Assembly (NCBI GenBank): GCA_046297095.1
Contig: JBKCNS010000017.1
Span: 1 to 52,850 of the forward strand
DNA: 52,850 nt
Direction: 5' to 3'
Origin: JBBATK01 sp046297095
Lineage (GTDB): Bacteria > Bacteroidota > Ignavibacteria > Kapaibacteriales > NICIL-2
Shown here: piece after piece, positions 17,001-24,883 of the stretch
How the letters are laid out: every line of letters starts with the position of its first letter
Numbering within the stretch: the first letter of the stretch is position 1
Notes under the pieces: model-generated
What the model was told of the DNA's origin: nothing
Database searches by the model: none
The model's input: only the letters and a program-made list of their open reading frames with translations
Made by a program: the position numbers and the translations under genes

Positions 17001-17634
17001 CATTCCGGTGCTGTTAAAAGTTGCGGAGAATTTTGCCTTTGCCGAAGTGCGAACTATGGAAGCAGAGTTTAGTGTTAACCCACGCATGTTCCTGGCCGAC
17101 AGTGTGCAATCGGTGATCGGCAGGGCATCGATTATTCGCCAAGAAATTGTTGATGATGAACGCCGCATTACCCTGCGTGTGGAAGCGAACTTTCCGTATG
17201 CAGATACCATAGCAGCAGTGGTTCATGGGGTGGCGGGCCTTGCAGAAACCGACGTATCTCCGCTGAAGTGGATGGCATCGAGCTCCTTCTTCGGTTCGTC
17301 TGTGCGCGTTACCACCACCAATGGCGAGATGCGATTAACGAATCTTTGCGGCTCGCGGAGAATAGTGCAGAGCGGCGGGGTAAGCATTACCGCCATAGAT
17401 CCTCAGCCCGCAGAGAGCGAAGCACACATACGATACACCGTGGAAGAAGACGGACTCGTGACCTGCCGGGTCTTTACCAATGCCGGTGAGCTTCTTCATA
17501 CAGAACAGCTTCAAGCAGTAACAGGTGAGAACCTTGCTCATCTTTCTTGCAGCGCGCTATCGGCAGGTACCTATACCGTGCAGCTGCACTCGGCTCGCGG
17601 CGCATCATCCACATTATTGATGGTGATGAGATGA
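14041..17634 (+). CDS. Large secreted propeller/Ig-repeat protein with T9SS sorting domain
   Basis: 1197 residues with a signal peptide (cleaved after VSASAQ). In order: an N-terminal beta region; a Ser-Thr-rich/Kre9-like module near 260-330 (NITSPNGSEMLAPCQTVNVQWTG type); a WD40-like propeller at about 335-650 (for example FSPSGTLLASSAVASDNLRV); several Ig-like/ASPM-SPD2-Hydin-type modules at about 680-970; a cohesin-like beta module near 980-1100; and a C-terminal sorting domain of about 75 residues starting AIDPQPAESEAHIRY and ending GTYTVQLHS...LLMVMR, as used by the type IX secretion system. It is probably displayed on the cell surface. Its stop overlaps the ATG of the next gene (ATGA, 17631-17634), which implies translational coupling with the double-OmpA protein. 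Confidence 0.85.
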   Translation: MHRSAVRAIFIVLLWAVSASAQLRVEFVDTIPLNGLKYPLLTARVKATLNGLPFVLTTSNVLIQEDVVVSVPSAVSELSSGIQTVSWYTRNRNVKGGSATIVIFSATQTASASADTSLGLGIDSRTPQLRFTDSRNRRIKELAFGNTPAGTTATRTVFCVPTSGRFDADRNEERVFVDSIRTTTPYFKPIWRGGLGAWSLPGKMSSPLDYPVAIEFTPPDGKYYQDILTVYYEGGAVEQLALIGNSFVLPTRTVLNITSPNGSEMLAPCQTVNVQWTGASVGSTTIVEASFDGGVKWQEIGRSKDSSLQWTVPDTPTNDAMLRVRAEVDNQTNEQLSGTNTAACDKLTFSPNSSTLLSCYRNGQCQEWNMQSFASAASYTLRTSGNLGTGMQSFGCGYTSDTTFFVAYRNTTAGAVSDTLVFFRVGIGLPLRVVALGSDVRYKGAFLDSSRSTIILVPRSGTVVKLLSAANGAEQKVLPMPAPVRAFSIAKDRAAIALLDGQIVLYSTQTWTQLQSVRCPTVPVIEQVMLLPDNQRLVIGCQVNEPSTNEASFSDAYVVDIATQQIIRAMRKAATAPVAVSANSTSRYVLFGYVAQPQGPLWDISPNQVYGSVLGHGGSLTDVAFSPSGTLLASSAVASDNLRVRSFVYPEIDYTDASFSIQRPVLSVTPLAVNSMYAFTSADTVITLNVCNTGKVQAVVTAAQFAQSFNFRLLNTVLPDTIMPGECMSLRVRTYPVDTGKLRDDIRLQLCALAVSLPVEVYSIPRNLGGIDTVNMGDRCPNAPLDTVVTVITNNDPVPVVIDESFLSDQTDSWYTVLSAARGDTLLPGESYRVRIRYTPTKIGVQDKVLLVFYGNQRRYVARIVLHGRGIGSEVQVRPRVVGFIPEVRERLVTLTNSNANAVSITDLNVTPAGAFSIDAISLPRVILPGDSLVVKVYWTDTSITQGSLQTSIAPCSAPVTVPLQRYSGTASLRFGAVNADPRGRARIPVLLKVAENFAFAEVRTMEAEFSVNPRMFLADSVQSVIGRASIIRQEIVDDERRITLRVEANFPYADTIAAVVHGVAGLAETDVSPLKWMASSSFFGSSVRVTTTNGEMRLTNLCGSRRIVQSGGVSITAIDPQPAESEAHIRYTVEEDGLVTCRVFTNAGELLHTEQLQAVTGENLAHLSCSALSAGTYTVQLHSARGASSTLLMVMR

Positions 17635-19730
17635 TGCAAAAGGTAATACAGAAGGTAATACATGAGGTAATACACCGCGGAATACGCTGCGTACTGCACT
17701 GCGTACCACACTGCGTAATGCAACGTGTATCACACCGAGCAATCGCCGCGCTTGCTATTCTCGCTATTGCGGGAGGTTCTAGCGCATCGGCTCGTGCTGC
17801 GTTGAGTATTACTCGGAGCATTACTCGGAGCATTACTACGTGCATTACTCCGAGCATCACTCCGAACCCTGCAGTGTATGATGCATCTAGCGACTCATCC
17901 GCAACGGGTGTGAGCTATGTGGGCGATGTGATGATTCCGCTGACGCTGCATCAAGCATCGTTTACCCAGATGCCGGGCGTACCAAACTGCTGCACCGAAT
18001 TCCGCTTCGGAATGGGAACCGGATTTTCGCTAGCCGGTGGAGTGCAGCGAAAGGAACTGACAAGATTTATGGGTATGGATGTTGTGTCCGGTGCGAAGCT
18101 GCGGGTTAGTTACGAACAGACCACAATGAGCGAGCAGAACGCCATTGGGAATATCATCATTGGATCGCAAGTGATACCCGGAATCTCCGAGCACACGCTG
18201 CGCAGCACAATGCTGGATGTAGCTGTGGAACCCACATTGGTGCTACCCTCGGTGCAAGGTTCTGCGTGGTCTATAGTGGGCGCGTTGCGTTTGGGCGCAA
18301 GCGTACTTGCACGCTACGAGCAATACGAACAGCTTGTGAACGCTCCGGCCTCTGTTAGCTTCGAGAACGGGTCTACACGGCGCAACGAACAAAGCGGAAC
18401 TATTCCTGAAGCGTCGACGTTCCGGGCAGCATTGGTGCTGGGAGCACGGTACGGTTCCACGGAATGGAACTCGATGATGATCGAGCCGCAGCTGTTGGTA
18501 GCGCTGTCTCTTACACCGGTGATTCCGGGATACACCTGGTACACGCATTCGGTGAGTGCCGGTGTGCATGTGCGATTACTTCCATCGCCACCACCGCCAC
18601 CGCCTCCTCCTCCGCCACCTCCACCTCCGGCGGTCATCGTTCCCGAGAAGCGTTTGATTGCCGGCGTTCAGCTTCTGCTGCGCGGGCAGCCTCAACCCTT
18701 AGTGCGCGACACTACAATCAACGTGACTATTCCCATAATCGTGGACGAGCGCCGCGAATCGCTTGCGCCCTATGTGTTCTTCGCGAAGAATAGTGTGCAA
18801 ATGACAGCGCAGGATACGCTGCTTGCTCAAGAGAGCGCTCGCCTGATGAATATGCAACCGTCGCTGCGTGTGAAGTTGTATTCGAAGCAATCATCGGACG
18901 AGGATACATCCATGGCGCGCAAGCGCGGCGACGCCATGAAAAAGTTGATTCAGGAGTTTGGCATTGATGATTGGAAGATTGCTATTGAAACTGAACGCGG
19001 ACGCAATGAGCGGTATGATGAACTCGAAGAAGAATCGCGGAGAATCTTTGTTTCGCTTTCGAACAAACAACTGCCCATGCTGATAACACGCGATACCACA
19101 CGCTTGGATATCCCACCGGTGGAGTGCCATGCACTCACTACTGTAACGGCGGACACTACTGCAGAAGCAACTCTTACGGTGAGTGATGCCGTAGGGCGCA
19201 CGATGCAGACCGTGAACGACGGGCTTGTTGGTACAGAGCGCCGCACTGCGATACAGATATCAAGCGAGTGGCTCATGAGCGGAAAGGCGCAAAGCGTGCA
19301 GGCAACACTGCGTGCCACCGATGCCGATGGCCGCAATGCAAGCGGCACAACGCCACGAAGCACGTGGGTCCCGCAACTTGAACTGCGCGAAACACGCGTG
19401 AAGCATGTGCAATCCGGCACTGCGTCGGACGCCATGGTACTTGGGTTCTTTGCTTTCGATGAGTCGGAGTTTTCCTGCATCGACATGAATGTGGTGGACC
19501 AAGTACGCCGGCATCATGCCGCAGGCGGGCGCGTGAGTATCATCGCTATGACCGATTCTCTGGGCGACAACGACGAGAACACCAAACTGGCCACAGAGCG
19601 CGCTCAAACCGCAGCTAAACTGTTGGGAGTGACAGACGCAGATGTGCAGATTCGCACCGGAGGTATGCAGCTCAACACCACGCCGGAAGGCAGAAGCCGC
19701 AACCGTTCTGTGCTGGTGATTTGCCGCTAA
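17631..19730 (+). CDS. Double-OmpA-domain outer-membrane protein
   Basis: 699 residues from the coupled ATG at 17631; a start at 17718 (MQRVSHRAIAALAILAIAG, a normal signal peptide) is also possible. A TTG at 17547 is unlikely. After the signal come a tetrapeptide repeat (SITR type), a beta-barrel-like region of about 220 residues, a run of 15 prolines, a first OmpA-like domain (PYVFFAKNSVQM ... EEESRRIFVSL), a middle Ig-like region of about 120 residues, and a second OmpA-like domain (GFFAFDESEF ... AMTDSLGDNDENTKLATERAQ ... RNRSVLVICR) with the TD-x2-G and ER-A residues that bind peptidoglycan. It likely tethers the outer membrane to the wall and is coupled to the upstream T9SS protein. A paralogue is cut by the right window edge. 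Confidence 0.85.
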   Translation: MMQKVIQKVIHEVIHRGIRCVLHCVPHCVMQRVSHRAIAALAILAIAGGSSASARAALSITRSITRSITTCITPSITPNPAVYDASSDSSATGVSYVGDVMIPLTLHQASFTQMPGVPNCCTEFRFGMGTGFSLAGGVQRKELTRFMGMDVVSGAKLRVSYEQTTMSEQNAIGNIIIGSQVIPGISEHTLRSTMLDVAVEPTLVLPSVQGSAWSIVGALRLGASVLARYEQYEQLVNAPASVSFENGSTRRNEQSGTIPEASTFRAALVLGARYGSTEWNSMMIEPQLLVALSLTPVIPGYTWYTHSVSAGVHVRLLPSPPPPPPPPPPPPPPAVIVPEKRLIAGVQLLLRGQPQPLVRDTTINVTIPIIVDERRESLAPYVFFAKNSVQMTAQDTLLAQESARLMNMQPSLRVKLYSKQSSDEDTSMARKRGDAMKKLIQEFGIDDWKIAIETERGRNERYDELEEESRRIFVSLSNKQLPMLITRDTTRLDIPPVECHALTTVTADTTAEATLTVSDAVGRTMQTVNDGLVGTERRTAIQISSEWLMSGKAQSVQATLRATDADGRNASGTTPRSTWVPQLELRETRVKHVQSGTASDAMVLGFFAFDESEFSCIDMNVVDQVRRHHAAGGRVSIIAMTDSLGDNDENTKLATERAQTAAKLLGVTDADVQIRTGGMQLNTTPEGRSRNRSVLVICR
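17640..17735. repeat. 12-bp degenerate tandem array, eight copies, in a coding start
   Basis: Eight 12-bp units with the loose pattern xxGGTAATACAx run in frame. They code tetrapeptides KVIQ, KVIH, EVIH, RGIR, CVLH, CVPH, CVMQ and RVSH. The first three are nearly identical; later units are more degenerate. The array separates the ATGA-coupled start from the hydrophobic signal core. Confidence 0.8.
17805..17864. repeat. 12-bp tandem array, five copies, after the signal peptide
   Basis: Five 12-bp units (core AGCATTACTCGG) code SITR, SITR, SITT, CITP and SITP, right after the predicted signal-peptide cleavage region of the double-OmpA protein. Confidence 0.85.
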
Positions 19731-19773
19731 CAAGCGCTCAGGCAGAGCCCTGGTAGAATGTTCATCAAAAAAC

Positions 19774-19804
19774 TTTGAAAAAAGCAGTCCCCGCACTATT
19801 TTTG
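19774..19804 (+). promoter_or_regulatory. Promoter of tRNA-Asn
   Basis: TTTG at 19774-19777, a 19-bp spacer, then TATTTTTG at 19797-19804 match the Bacteroidota consensus in both motifs and spacing. Transcription would start about 19811, some 50 nt before the tRNA. This is the best promoter in the window. Confidence 0.75.
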
Positions 19805-19861
19805 CCATCCGTTTCGGCACGCCACTCCCAAAAGGAGTGTTTCGACGCAGAAACTCGGTAT

Positions 19862-19935
19862 TCCGACTTAGCTCAGCTGGTTAGAGCATCTGACTGTTAA
19901 TCAGAGGGTCCACAGTTCAAGTCTGTGAGTCGGAG
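19862..19935 (+). tRNA. tRNA-Asn (anticodon GTT)
   Basis: All arms pair: acceptor TCCGACT with AGTCGGA, D-stem GCTC/GAGC, anticodon stem TCTGA/TCAGA around loop CTGTTAA (anticodon GTT at 19896-19898), T-stem CACAG/CTGTG with loop TTCAAGT. The discriminator is G, as is usual for Asn; no CCA is encoded. A terminator follows 12 bp downstream. Confidence 0.97.
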
Positions 19936-19988
19936 CAGAAAAAAACAAAGCCTCGCTCAATCAATGAGCGGGGCTTTTGTGTTTTGAG
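19897..19988. repeat. 92-bp direct repeat, copy 1 (3' part of tRNA-Asn plus terminator)
   Basis: This segment starts inside the anticodon, one base after its first position, and runs through the terminator. It is repeated base for base at 20080-20171, 183 bp further on. Confidence 0.95.
19947..19978 (+). terminator. Rho-independent terminator of tRNA-Asn
   Basis: Stem AAAGCCTCGCTCA pairs with TGAGCGGGGCTTT (with a G-T pair) around a short loop, followed by T-rich sequence. The A-run before it could serve as the T-run for the opposite strand. Confidence 0.85.
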
Positions 19989-20043
19989 GGTTGATGAGTT
20001 GGGCGAGGATGTCCTTGCAGTTTGATCACTTCGATAAGAGCGA

Positions 20044-20118
20044 TTCCTCATTGTTGGTTAGAGTCCCGACTTGTCGGGATTAATCAGAGGGTCCACAGTT
20101 CAAGTCTGTGAGTCGGAG
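20044..20118 (+). pseudogene. Disrupted copy of tRNA-Asn
   Basis: Similarity to the functional tRNA starts weakly (ATTCC at 20043) and includes TGGTTAGAG (20055-20063) of the D-arm. The 10 bases that form the 5' anticodon stem, the start of the loop and the first anticodon base are replaced by the 16-base palindrome TCCCGACTTGTCGGGA (20064-20079). Everything after that is identical to the functional gene. No acceptor or D-stem can form, so it is not a working tRNA. Confidence 0.8.
20064..20079. repeat. 16-bp palindromic hairpin inside the tRNA copy
   Basis: TCCCGACTTGTCGGGA is an inverted repeat (7-bp arms, 2-bp centre), inserted exactly at the boundary of the 92-bp perfect repeat. No other copy was noticed in the window. 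Confidence 0.8.
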
Positions 20119-20171
20119 CAGAAAAAAACAAAGCCTCGCTCAATCAATGAGCGGGGCTTTTGTGTTTTGAG
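20080..20171. repeat. 92-bp direct repeat, copy 2
   Basis: Identical to 19897-19988. It carries the 3' part of the tRNA and a second copy of the terminator. Confidence 0.95.
20130..20161 (+). terminator. Second copy of the tRNA-Asn terminator
   Basis: The same stem-loop as at 19947-19978. Because the BNR-protein gene ends at 20204 on the other strand, it may also end that transcript. Confidence 0.7.
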
Positions 20172-20203
20172 ATTCAATAACCGCATTACCGCCGTTGCGG
20201 TTC

Positions 20204-21505
20204 CTATCGGGACACAACCACCGTAATTGCAGTGGTGATTGCAGCGCCGCTGCCGGAACCCGGAATCACCGAATACACGCCGGCGGGGCAGGCGGAGAAG
20301 TCACAATTGAAGGAGTGATCATCATTGCCGCCGGTGATAGTGACTGAATTTGTTACGTCGTTGCCCAATACATCAGTTATGCGTGTATTCATGGACTGAA
20401 CGGATCTGCCGCAGCGAATGAGCACCTTTGAGGACGTGGGTTGGGGAACAACCTTCGGAGTTGCGTCGGTTTGTACAGCATCATCAGGAGCACTTGTAAT
20501 ATCAGCGAGTGCGTACAGACCCTTATCTGTGCAGGCGTATGCACCAGGGCCGCTCAAAACAATCGTACGTATGGATCCTGCGCCAACAAGTCCGTCCATG
20601 AACCTCGACCACGTAACACCATAATCAAAACTTCGAATAATAGTGCCACCGCTCGATCCTGCCAGGACGATCGAATTGCGCGCGGCAATAGTCCGCACAT
20701 TGCTGGTAATCCGCATGGGTGTAGAAACCGGTACCCAGGAATTACCGCCATCTTCGCTGATCGATATACCTTCTGCACTGCCGGCATAAAGATAACCGTC
20801 AGAGGTGGCCAGAGACTGAATGTAATTATCGGGCATACCGGTATTCATTTTATTCCATTTCTCACCCAAGTTGCTGCTTTTGTAAATACCGGACGAAAGG
20901 GGCGGCAGGCCGATCGTGGTATCACCGTAAAGACTCACGTAGAGGTCTTGTCCTACAGATACTGCAGAGGTAACTCCCATAATGTTTCCAAATCGGTAGC
21001 GAAGAGTTGTCCAGGTGTCTCCATTATTCGAACTGGAAACTATACCATCAAATCCTAGCGCAAAAATTCTTCCCCGCGAATGGTACAAAGAATTCACATA
21101 CCGAAACGTCGTGTCTCGAACAATAGTACCATCATAAATCAATCGGTCCACTCGGGTCCACGAAGATCCATTGTCGGAACTGCGATAGATACCTTCTTCG
21201 CCTGAAGCAGCGAAAAGATATTCACCGGAACGTTCAAAACACCAGGGGTTCAGGACGTTGGTATGTTTGATGACCGGAAGGCCATCACGCACTGCTACCC
21301 AGGTTGCTCCTTTATCCGGACTTTTATAGACGCCCGAATCTCGAGTGCCAATGTACATGGTGGAGCCGTCAATAAACAAACCCGAAACCTGTTGCTCTCC
21401 GAATGGCGTAGGTACTCGCGTCCACTGAGCGTTCAGCGATGTAGTAATGCCACACACTGCAACAAGGAAAACCATGGATACGGTAAAAAATAACCTGCGG
21501 GTCAT
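20204..21505 (-). CDS. BNR/sialidase-type repeat protein with T9SS sorting domain
   Basis: 433 residues. The signal peptide ends at TSLNAQW. The body is a beta-propeller of BNR/VPS10-type repeats, recognisable by the recurring Asp-box: SPDKGATWVAV, SSDNGSSWTRV, SSNNGDTWTTL, SEDGGNSWVPV and SFDYGVTWSRF, spaced about 45-65 residues. Such propellers resemble Ycf48-like and sialidase folds, but no catalytic sialidase residues were identified. The C-terminal ~85 residues (PQPTSSKVLIRCG ... CPAGVYSVIPG) look like a T9SS type A sorting domain, so the protein is probably cell-surface or secreted. A strong Shine-Dalgarno sequence (AAAGGAG) precedes the ATG. Ligand unknown. Confidence 0.87.
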   Translation of the reverse strand: MTRRLFFTVSMVFLVAVCGITTSLNAQWTRVPTPFGEQQVSGLFIDGSTMYIGTRDSGVYKSPDKGATWVAVRDGLPVIKHTNVLNPWCFERSGEYLFAASGEEGIYRSSDNGSSWTRVDRLIYDGTIVRDTTFRYVNSLYHSRGRIFALGFDGIVSSSNNGDTWTTLRYRFGNIMGVTSAVSVGQDLYVSLYGDTTIGLPPLSSGIYKSSNLGEKWNKMNTGMPDNYIQSLATSDGYLYAGSAEGISISEDGGNSWVPVSTPMRITSNVRTIAARNSIVLAGSSGGTIIRSFDYGVTWSRFMDGLVGAGSIRTIVLSGPGAYACTDKGLYALADITSAPDDAVQTDATPKVVPQPTSSKVLIRCGRSVQSMNTRITDVLGNDVTNSVTITGGNDDHSFNCDFSACPAGVYSVIPGSGSGAAITTAITVVVSR

Positions 21506-22074
21506 GAGAACTCCTTTGTGAGTAAGAGTAGTACGAAAAAATTATCGAATATTATGTCCGTAAGCCGCGGAATACCTGTACTTCGTCCACTTTGTGTCTA
21601 CCATCGGTAAGTGGTCCATGTTCAGGCGTTTTTCTTTTGTTCATCATTTGCTCGACAGCTAAATAAGAACCACTACCAAAAAACCTACGCCGTCATGAAA
21701 GCAAATCAGACTAAACTTCAACGATCTCATTGTTGCCGATTCGATATCTACCTTTATCGCTTTATCGGCATCGATGCCATGGAAGATAAACAATTAAAAT
21801 TTCCCCAAAACACTCCTATATCCCGGCCATTGAGTGTTTACCTGTTGGTTCGGAAGCTAATGTTGGGGCGGACAAACTCGATATACCGCTATACAATGAG
21901 TGCACATGTGGCGATCGTGCACGTGGCCTCTTTCCGCTAATATCCGTCAGTACAGTTGGTGCTAACTGCAGACTTCTTTCGCTTTTCACTCTAATCAGCT
22001 GCGCATTAGGTTGCCCCCCCTTCTTGTATTCCGTCATTTTGGTCTGAAACTCCCTTGAAATCGTGTTTTTGCGG
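21506..22074. other. Gene-free stretch between the BNR protein and the starch locus
   Basis: About 570 bp with lower GC than its surroundings. Open frames here (for example 21611-21940) give Cys/His-rich, unrecognisable proteins and lack a credible start signal. No RNA gene or repeat was identified. It may be decayed sequence or hold regulatory sites for the flanking divergent genes. Confidence 0.6.
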
Positions 22075-22106
22075 TTTGTACAAAGTTGTGTGCGCGTCTA
22101 TATTGC
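22075..22106 (+). promoter_or_regulatory. Promoter of the alpha-glucan utilisation locus
   Basis: TTTG at 22075-22078, a 20-bp spacer and TATATTGC at 22099-22106 resemble the Bacteroidota promoter and the one before the RlpA gene. It would give a leader of about 210 nt before the GH31 start at 22326. Confidence 0.55.
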
Positions 22107-22149
22107 GCCGTTCCAACGGGGGTTGTTCGAACGCTTTCGTTGCTTCAAC
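22107..22149. promoter_or_regulatory. Cluster of inverted repeats downstream of the locus promoter
   Basis: Overlapping dyads lie just at or after the predicted transcript start: CAAC-GGGG-GTTG, the palindrome GTTCGAAC (22125-22132), AACG-CTTT-CGTT (22130-22141) and GTTG-CTT-CAAC (22139-22149). This could be an operator or alternative hairpins in the leader. Confidence 0.4.
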
Positions 22150-22325
22150 GACGGGGAAAAGATTCGGGAATAACGGTAACGGAAAAAAATTGCCGGAGTA
22201 GCTTCGGTCGGTGCGGATGAGTCACGAAGGTGAATGCCGTTCGCACGTTATGCATCGGTCGCATCGTTTGGCGTTACTCTACACTACCTGCATGGCTTAC
22301 CACGCATGAATTCTTCAAAGCTTCT

Positions 22326-24833
22326 ATGACATTACGATTACGCTTCCTGACTGTTCGCATGATTGTTGTAGCCCTGTTGGCCTGGGCTTTTTTGCTGCCT
22401 GTTCACGCTCAACACAAGCGGGGAACTGCCCTTGCGGACCTAACAAACGCGTCGAAGACATCGCACGGCGTGGTGTTTACAACATCGTCGGGCACCATGG
22501 AACTTACCGTGTACACGCCTACCGTGATTCGCGTGCATTGCACCAAAGCCGGGCAAAAAGCAGACAAGCAATCGTATGCGGTTATTCAGGAACCAGCCAA
22601 GGTTTCCTTTACCCTTGCAGAAGAAACCGGACGCTGGATAGTAACCACAGATTCCGTTCGCTGTGTAGTGCGTACCAAACCATTGCGCATTGCCTTCGAA
22701 ACCACCTCAGGTGTTGTGATCAACGAAGACGAGCCGGCGTTTGGCACCATGTGGATTGGCGAGGAAGTAACTACGTATAAGAAGATCGTTGAGGATGAGA
22801 AGTTTATTGGTCTTGGCGAAAAAACAGGACCACTGAACAGACGCGGCGAAGGGTATACAAATTGGAATACGGATTTCTTCGGATACCCCAGCGGCGCTGA
22901 TCCTATCTACCTTACAACGCCCATGTACATCGGGCTTCATGCATCAAAGGGAAAGAATATCACGTACGGTATCTTTATGGATAACTCGTACAAATCGCAT
23001 TTCAATTTCGGAGCCTCGAACGATCGCTTCTCGTCTTTCACAGCCGAAGACGGCGATATGAATTATTACTTCATTGCCAACAGTTCCGTGGCCGGAATCA
23101 TTGCTTCCTACACCGAACTCACGGGCCGCATGGAGATGCCGCCCTTGTGGTCGTTGGGCTTCCAGCAATGCCGCTATTCCTATTACCCCGATAAAGAAGT
23201 TCTGCGTGTGGCGCAAACCTTCAGAGAGAAGAAAATTCCCGCTGATGTGATTTATCTAGACATTCATTACATGGATGCCTACAAGATTTTTACGTGGCAT
23301 CCGGAGAGATTCCCGCAGCCGAAGAAGATGCTCGACGATCTGGAGCTCAACGGGTTCAAGACCGTTGTGATTGTAGATCCCGGTATCAAAGTAGAAAAGG
23401 GATATGCGAGCTACGAGCAAGGCAAACTCAATAACTTGTTTTTGAAGTATCCCGATGGCAGCAACTATACAGGCCAGGTGTGGCCGGGTTGGTGCCACTT
23501 TCCGGACTTTACCAATCCTGCAACACGCACATGGTGGGGCGAGTCGTTCAAGGGATATGTAGGCGATGGCATCGATGGTTTTTGGAACGACATGAACGAG
23601 CCCGCCACCTGGGGTCAGCGCTTCCCGGAGCTGGTGGAGTTTGATTTCGACGGCAACATCGGTACGCATCGTAAGGGGCATAACCTGTACGGTATGCAAA
23701 TGGCGCGCGCTACCTACGAAGGCACAAAGAAATTGCTGGGCGGTAAACGTCCCTTCATTCTAACACGTGCCGGATATAGCGGTGTGCAGCGCTACAGCGC
23801 GGTGTGGACCGGCGACAACACCTCCTCCGATGATCACATGATGGCCGGTGTGCGCCTTACCAACAGCATGGGTCTCACGGGTATGCCGTTCGTCGGTATG
23901 GATATCGGTGGCTTCACCGGTAATCCTTCCAGCCAACTTTTTGCGCGTTGGATTACCATTGGCGCTTTCCAGCCCTTGTTCCGAGCACATGTGGCCATAG
24001 ACAACAAGGATCAGGAGCCCTGGAGTTTCGGCGAGCGCGTGGAAGAGATTTCCCGCAACTACATTCAGCTGCGATATAATCTTATGCCCTATATCTATTC
24101 GCTGTTTCACGAGGCCTCTAAAACAGGCATGCCCGTGCAGCGTTCGCTAGCTATAGACTACGCGTTCGACAACCGTATCTACGACTGGGCATTCTCCCAG
24201 CAGTTTATGCTTGGCCCCTCGATAATGGTGTGCCCGCAATGGAGCGGTCAGGATTTCTGCAAAGTATTGTTGCCAAAGACAGAGTGGTACAGCTTGCATA
24301 CACTGCGTCCGGCGCAAGGTGATGTAAGTATTGTGGAATCTCCCATCGAGAAGTTGCCGGTGTTTATCAAGGGCGGTGCAATTATTCCCATGCAGTCGCC
24401 GGTACAGAATCTCTCGAAGGACAAGCCTTCGGATACACTGAGCATTTATGTGTATTACGGATCTGCCTCGGGTGAGTTCACGTATTACGAAGACGACGGC
24501 GCTACCTACGAGTATCAGCAGGGATCATCGATGAAACGTCGTTTGGTGTTCGATCCTGCCGCTCGCACATTTACCCTTGCCAAGCCGGAAGGTTCATATG
24601 CATCCAAGTTCAAGGCAGCGAAAATCATGATGATTGGGTTCGCTTCGCTTAAAGCGGGTGCTTCGGTGCGAGTAAACTCGGGCTCTGCAGAGTTGCAGGG
24701 CGAGCGCGTTAATTTTCTGCAACCCATTTCCAATTTCGATCCCATCGGCAAAGTTCAAATCAACGACGCCAACGTAAATGCGTTGAGCGTGGTGATGCCG
24801 TTCGGCTCGCAGGAAGTAACGCTTAGCTGGTAA
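22326..24833 (+). CDS. GH31 alpha-glucosidase, exported
   Basis: 835 residues from the ATG at 22326, which starts a proper signal peptide (cleaved after PVHAQ). A longer frame begins with GTG at 22230 and adds 32 residues ahead of the signal, which is unlikely. Glycoside hydrolase family 31 hallmarks: the nucleophile block GFWNDMNEPATW (Asp about residue 421), the acid/base region YSAVWTGDNTSSDDHM (Asp about 497), and MPFVGMDIGGFTGNPSSQLFARW. The N-terminal galactose-mutarotase-like and C-terminal beta domains are present, so it is full length. It probably releases glucose from alpha-glucan oligosaccharides in the periplasm; GH31 also contains xylosidases, but the neighbours favour alpha-glucosidase. 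First gene of the Sus-like operon. Confidence 0.93.
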   Translation: MTLRLRFLTVRMIVVALLAWAFLLPVHAQHKRGTALADLTNASKTSHGVVFTTSSGTMELTVYTPTVIRVHCTKAGQKADKQSYAVIQEPAKVSFTLAEETGRWIVTTDSVRCVVRTKPLRIAFETTSGVVINEDEPAFGTMWIGEEVTTYKKIVEDEKFIGLGEKTGPLNRRGEGYTNWNTDFFGYPSGADPIYLTTPMYIGLHASKGKNITYGIFMDNSYKSHFNFGASNDRFSSFTAEDGDMNYYFIANSSVAGIIASYTELTGRMEMPPLWSLGFQQCRYSYYPDKEVLRVAQTFREKKIPADVIYLDIHYMDAYKIFTWHPERFPQPKKMLDDLELNGFKTVVIVDPGIKVEKGYASYEQGKLNNLFLKYPDGSNYTGQVWPGWCHFPDFTNPATRTWWGESFKGYVGDGIDGFWNDMNEPATWGQRFPELVEFDFDGNIGTHRKGHNLYGMQMARATYEGTKKLLGGKRPFILTRAGYSGVQRYSAVWTGDNTSSDDHMMAGVRLTNSMGLTGMPFVGMDIGGFTGNPSSQLFARWITIGAFQPLFRAHVAIDNKDQEPWSFGERVEEISRNYIQLRYNLMPYIYSLFHEASKTGMPVQRSLAIDYAFDNRIYDWAFSQQFMLGPSIMVCPQWSGQDFCKVLLPKTEWYSLHTLRPAQGDVSIVESPIEKLPVFIKGGAIIPMQSPVQNLSKDKPSDTLSIYVYYGSASGEFTYYEDDGATYEYQQGSSMKRRLVFDPAARTFTLAKPEGSYASKFKAAKIMMIGFASLKAGASVRVNSGSAELQGERVNFLQPISNFDPIGKVQINDANVNALSVVMPFGSQEVTLSW

Positions 24834-24883
24834 TCACGTTCTTGTAGCAGAATTCTATCTGTAGAAATCAATAGCATAACTCT

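Noticed and set aside
18314..18637. Poly-glycine frame opposite the proline run of the OmpA gene
   Set aside because: It is only the complement of the CCN proline codons.
19897..20171. The duplicated tRNA 3' end as the border of a genomic island
   Set aside because: Only about 90 bp separate the copies and no integrase is near, so no island is present now; kept only as a possible scar.
21611..21940. 109-residue open frame in the gap before the starch locus
   Set aside because: Cys/His-rich and unrecognised, without a ribosome-binding site or promoter; more likely chance.
22200..22245. Hammerhead-like core (GATGAG ... GAAG) in the leader of the GH31 gene
   Set aside because: The essential CUGA and the GAAA after stem II are not both present, and flanking stems do not pair.
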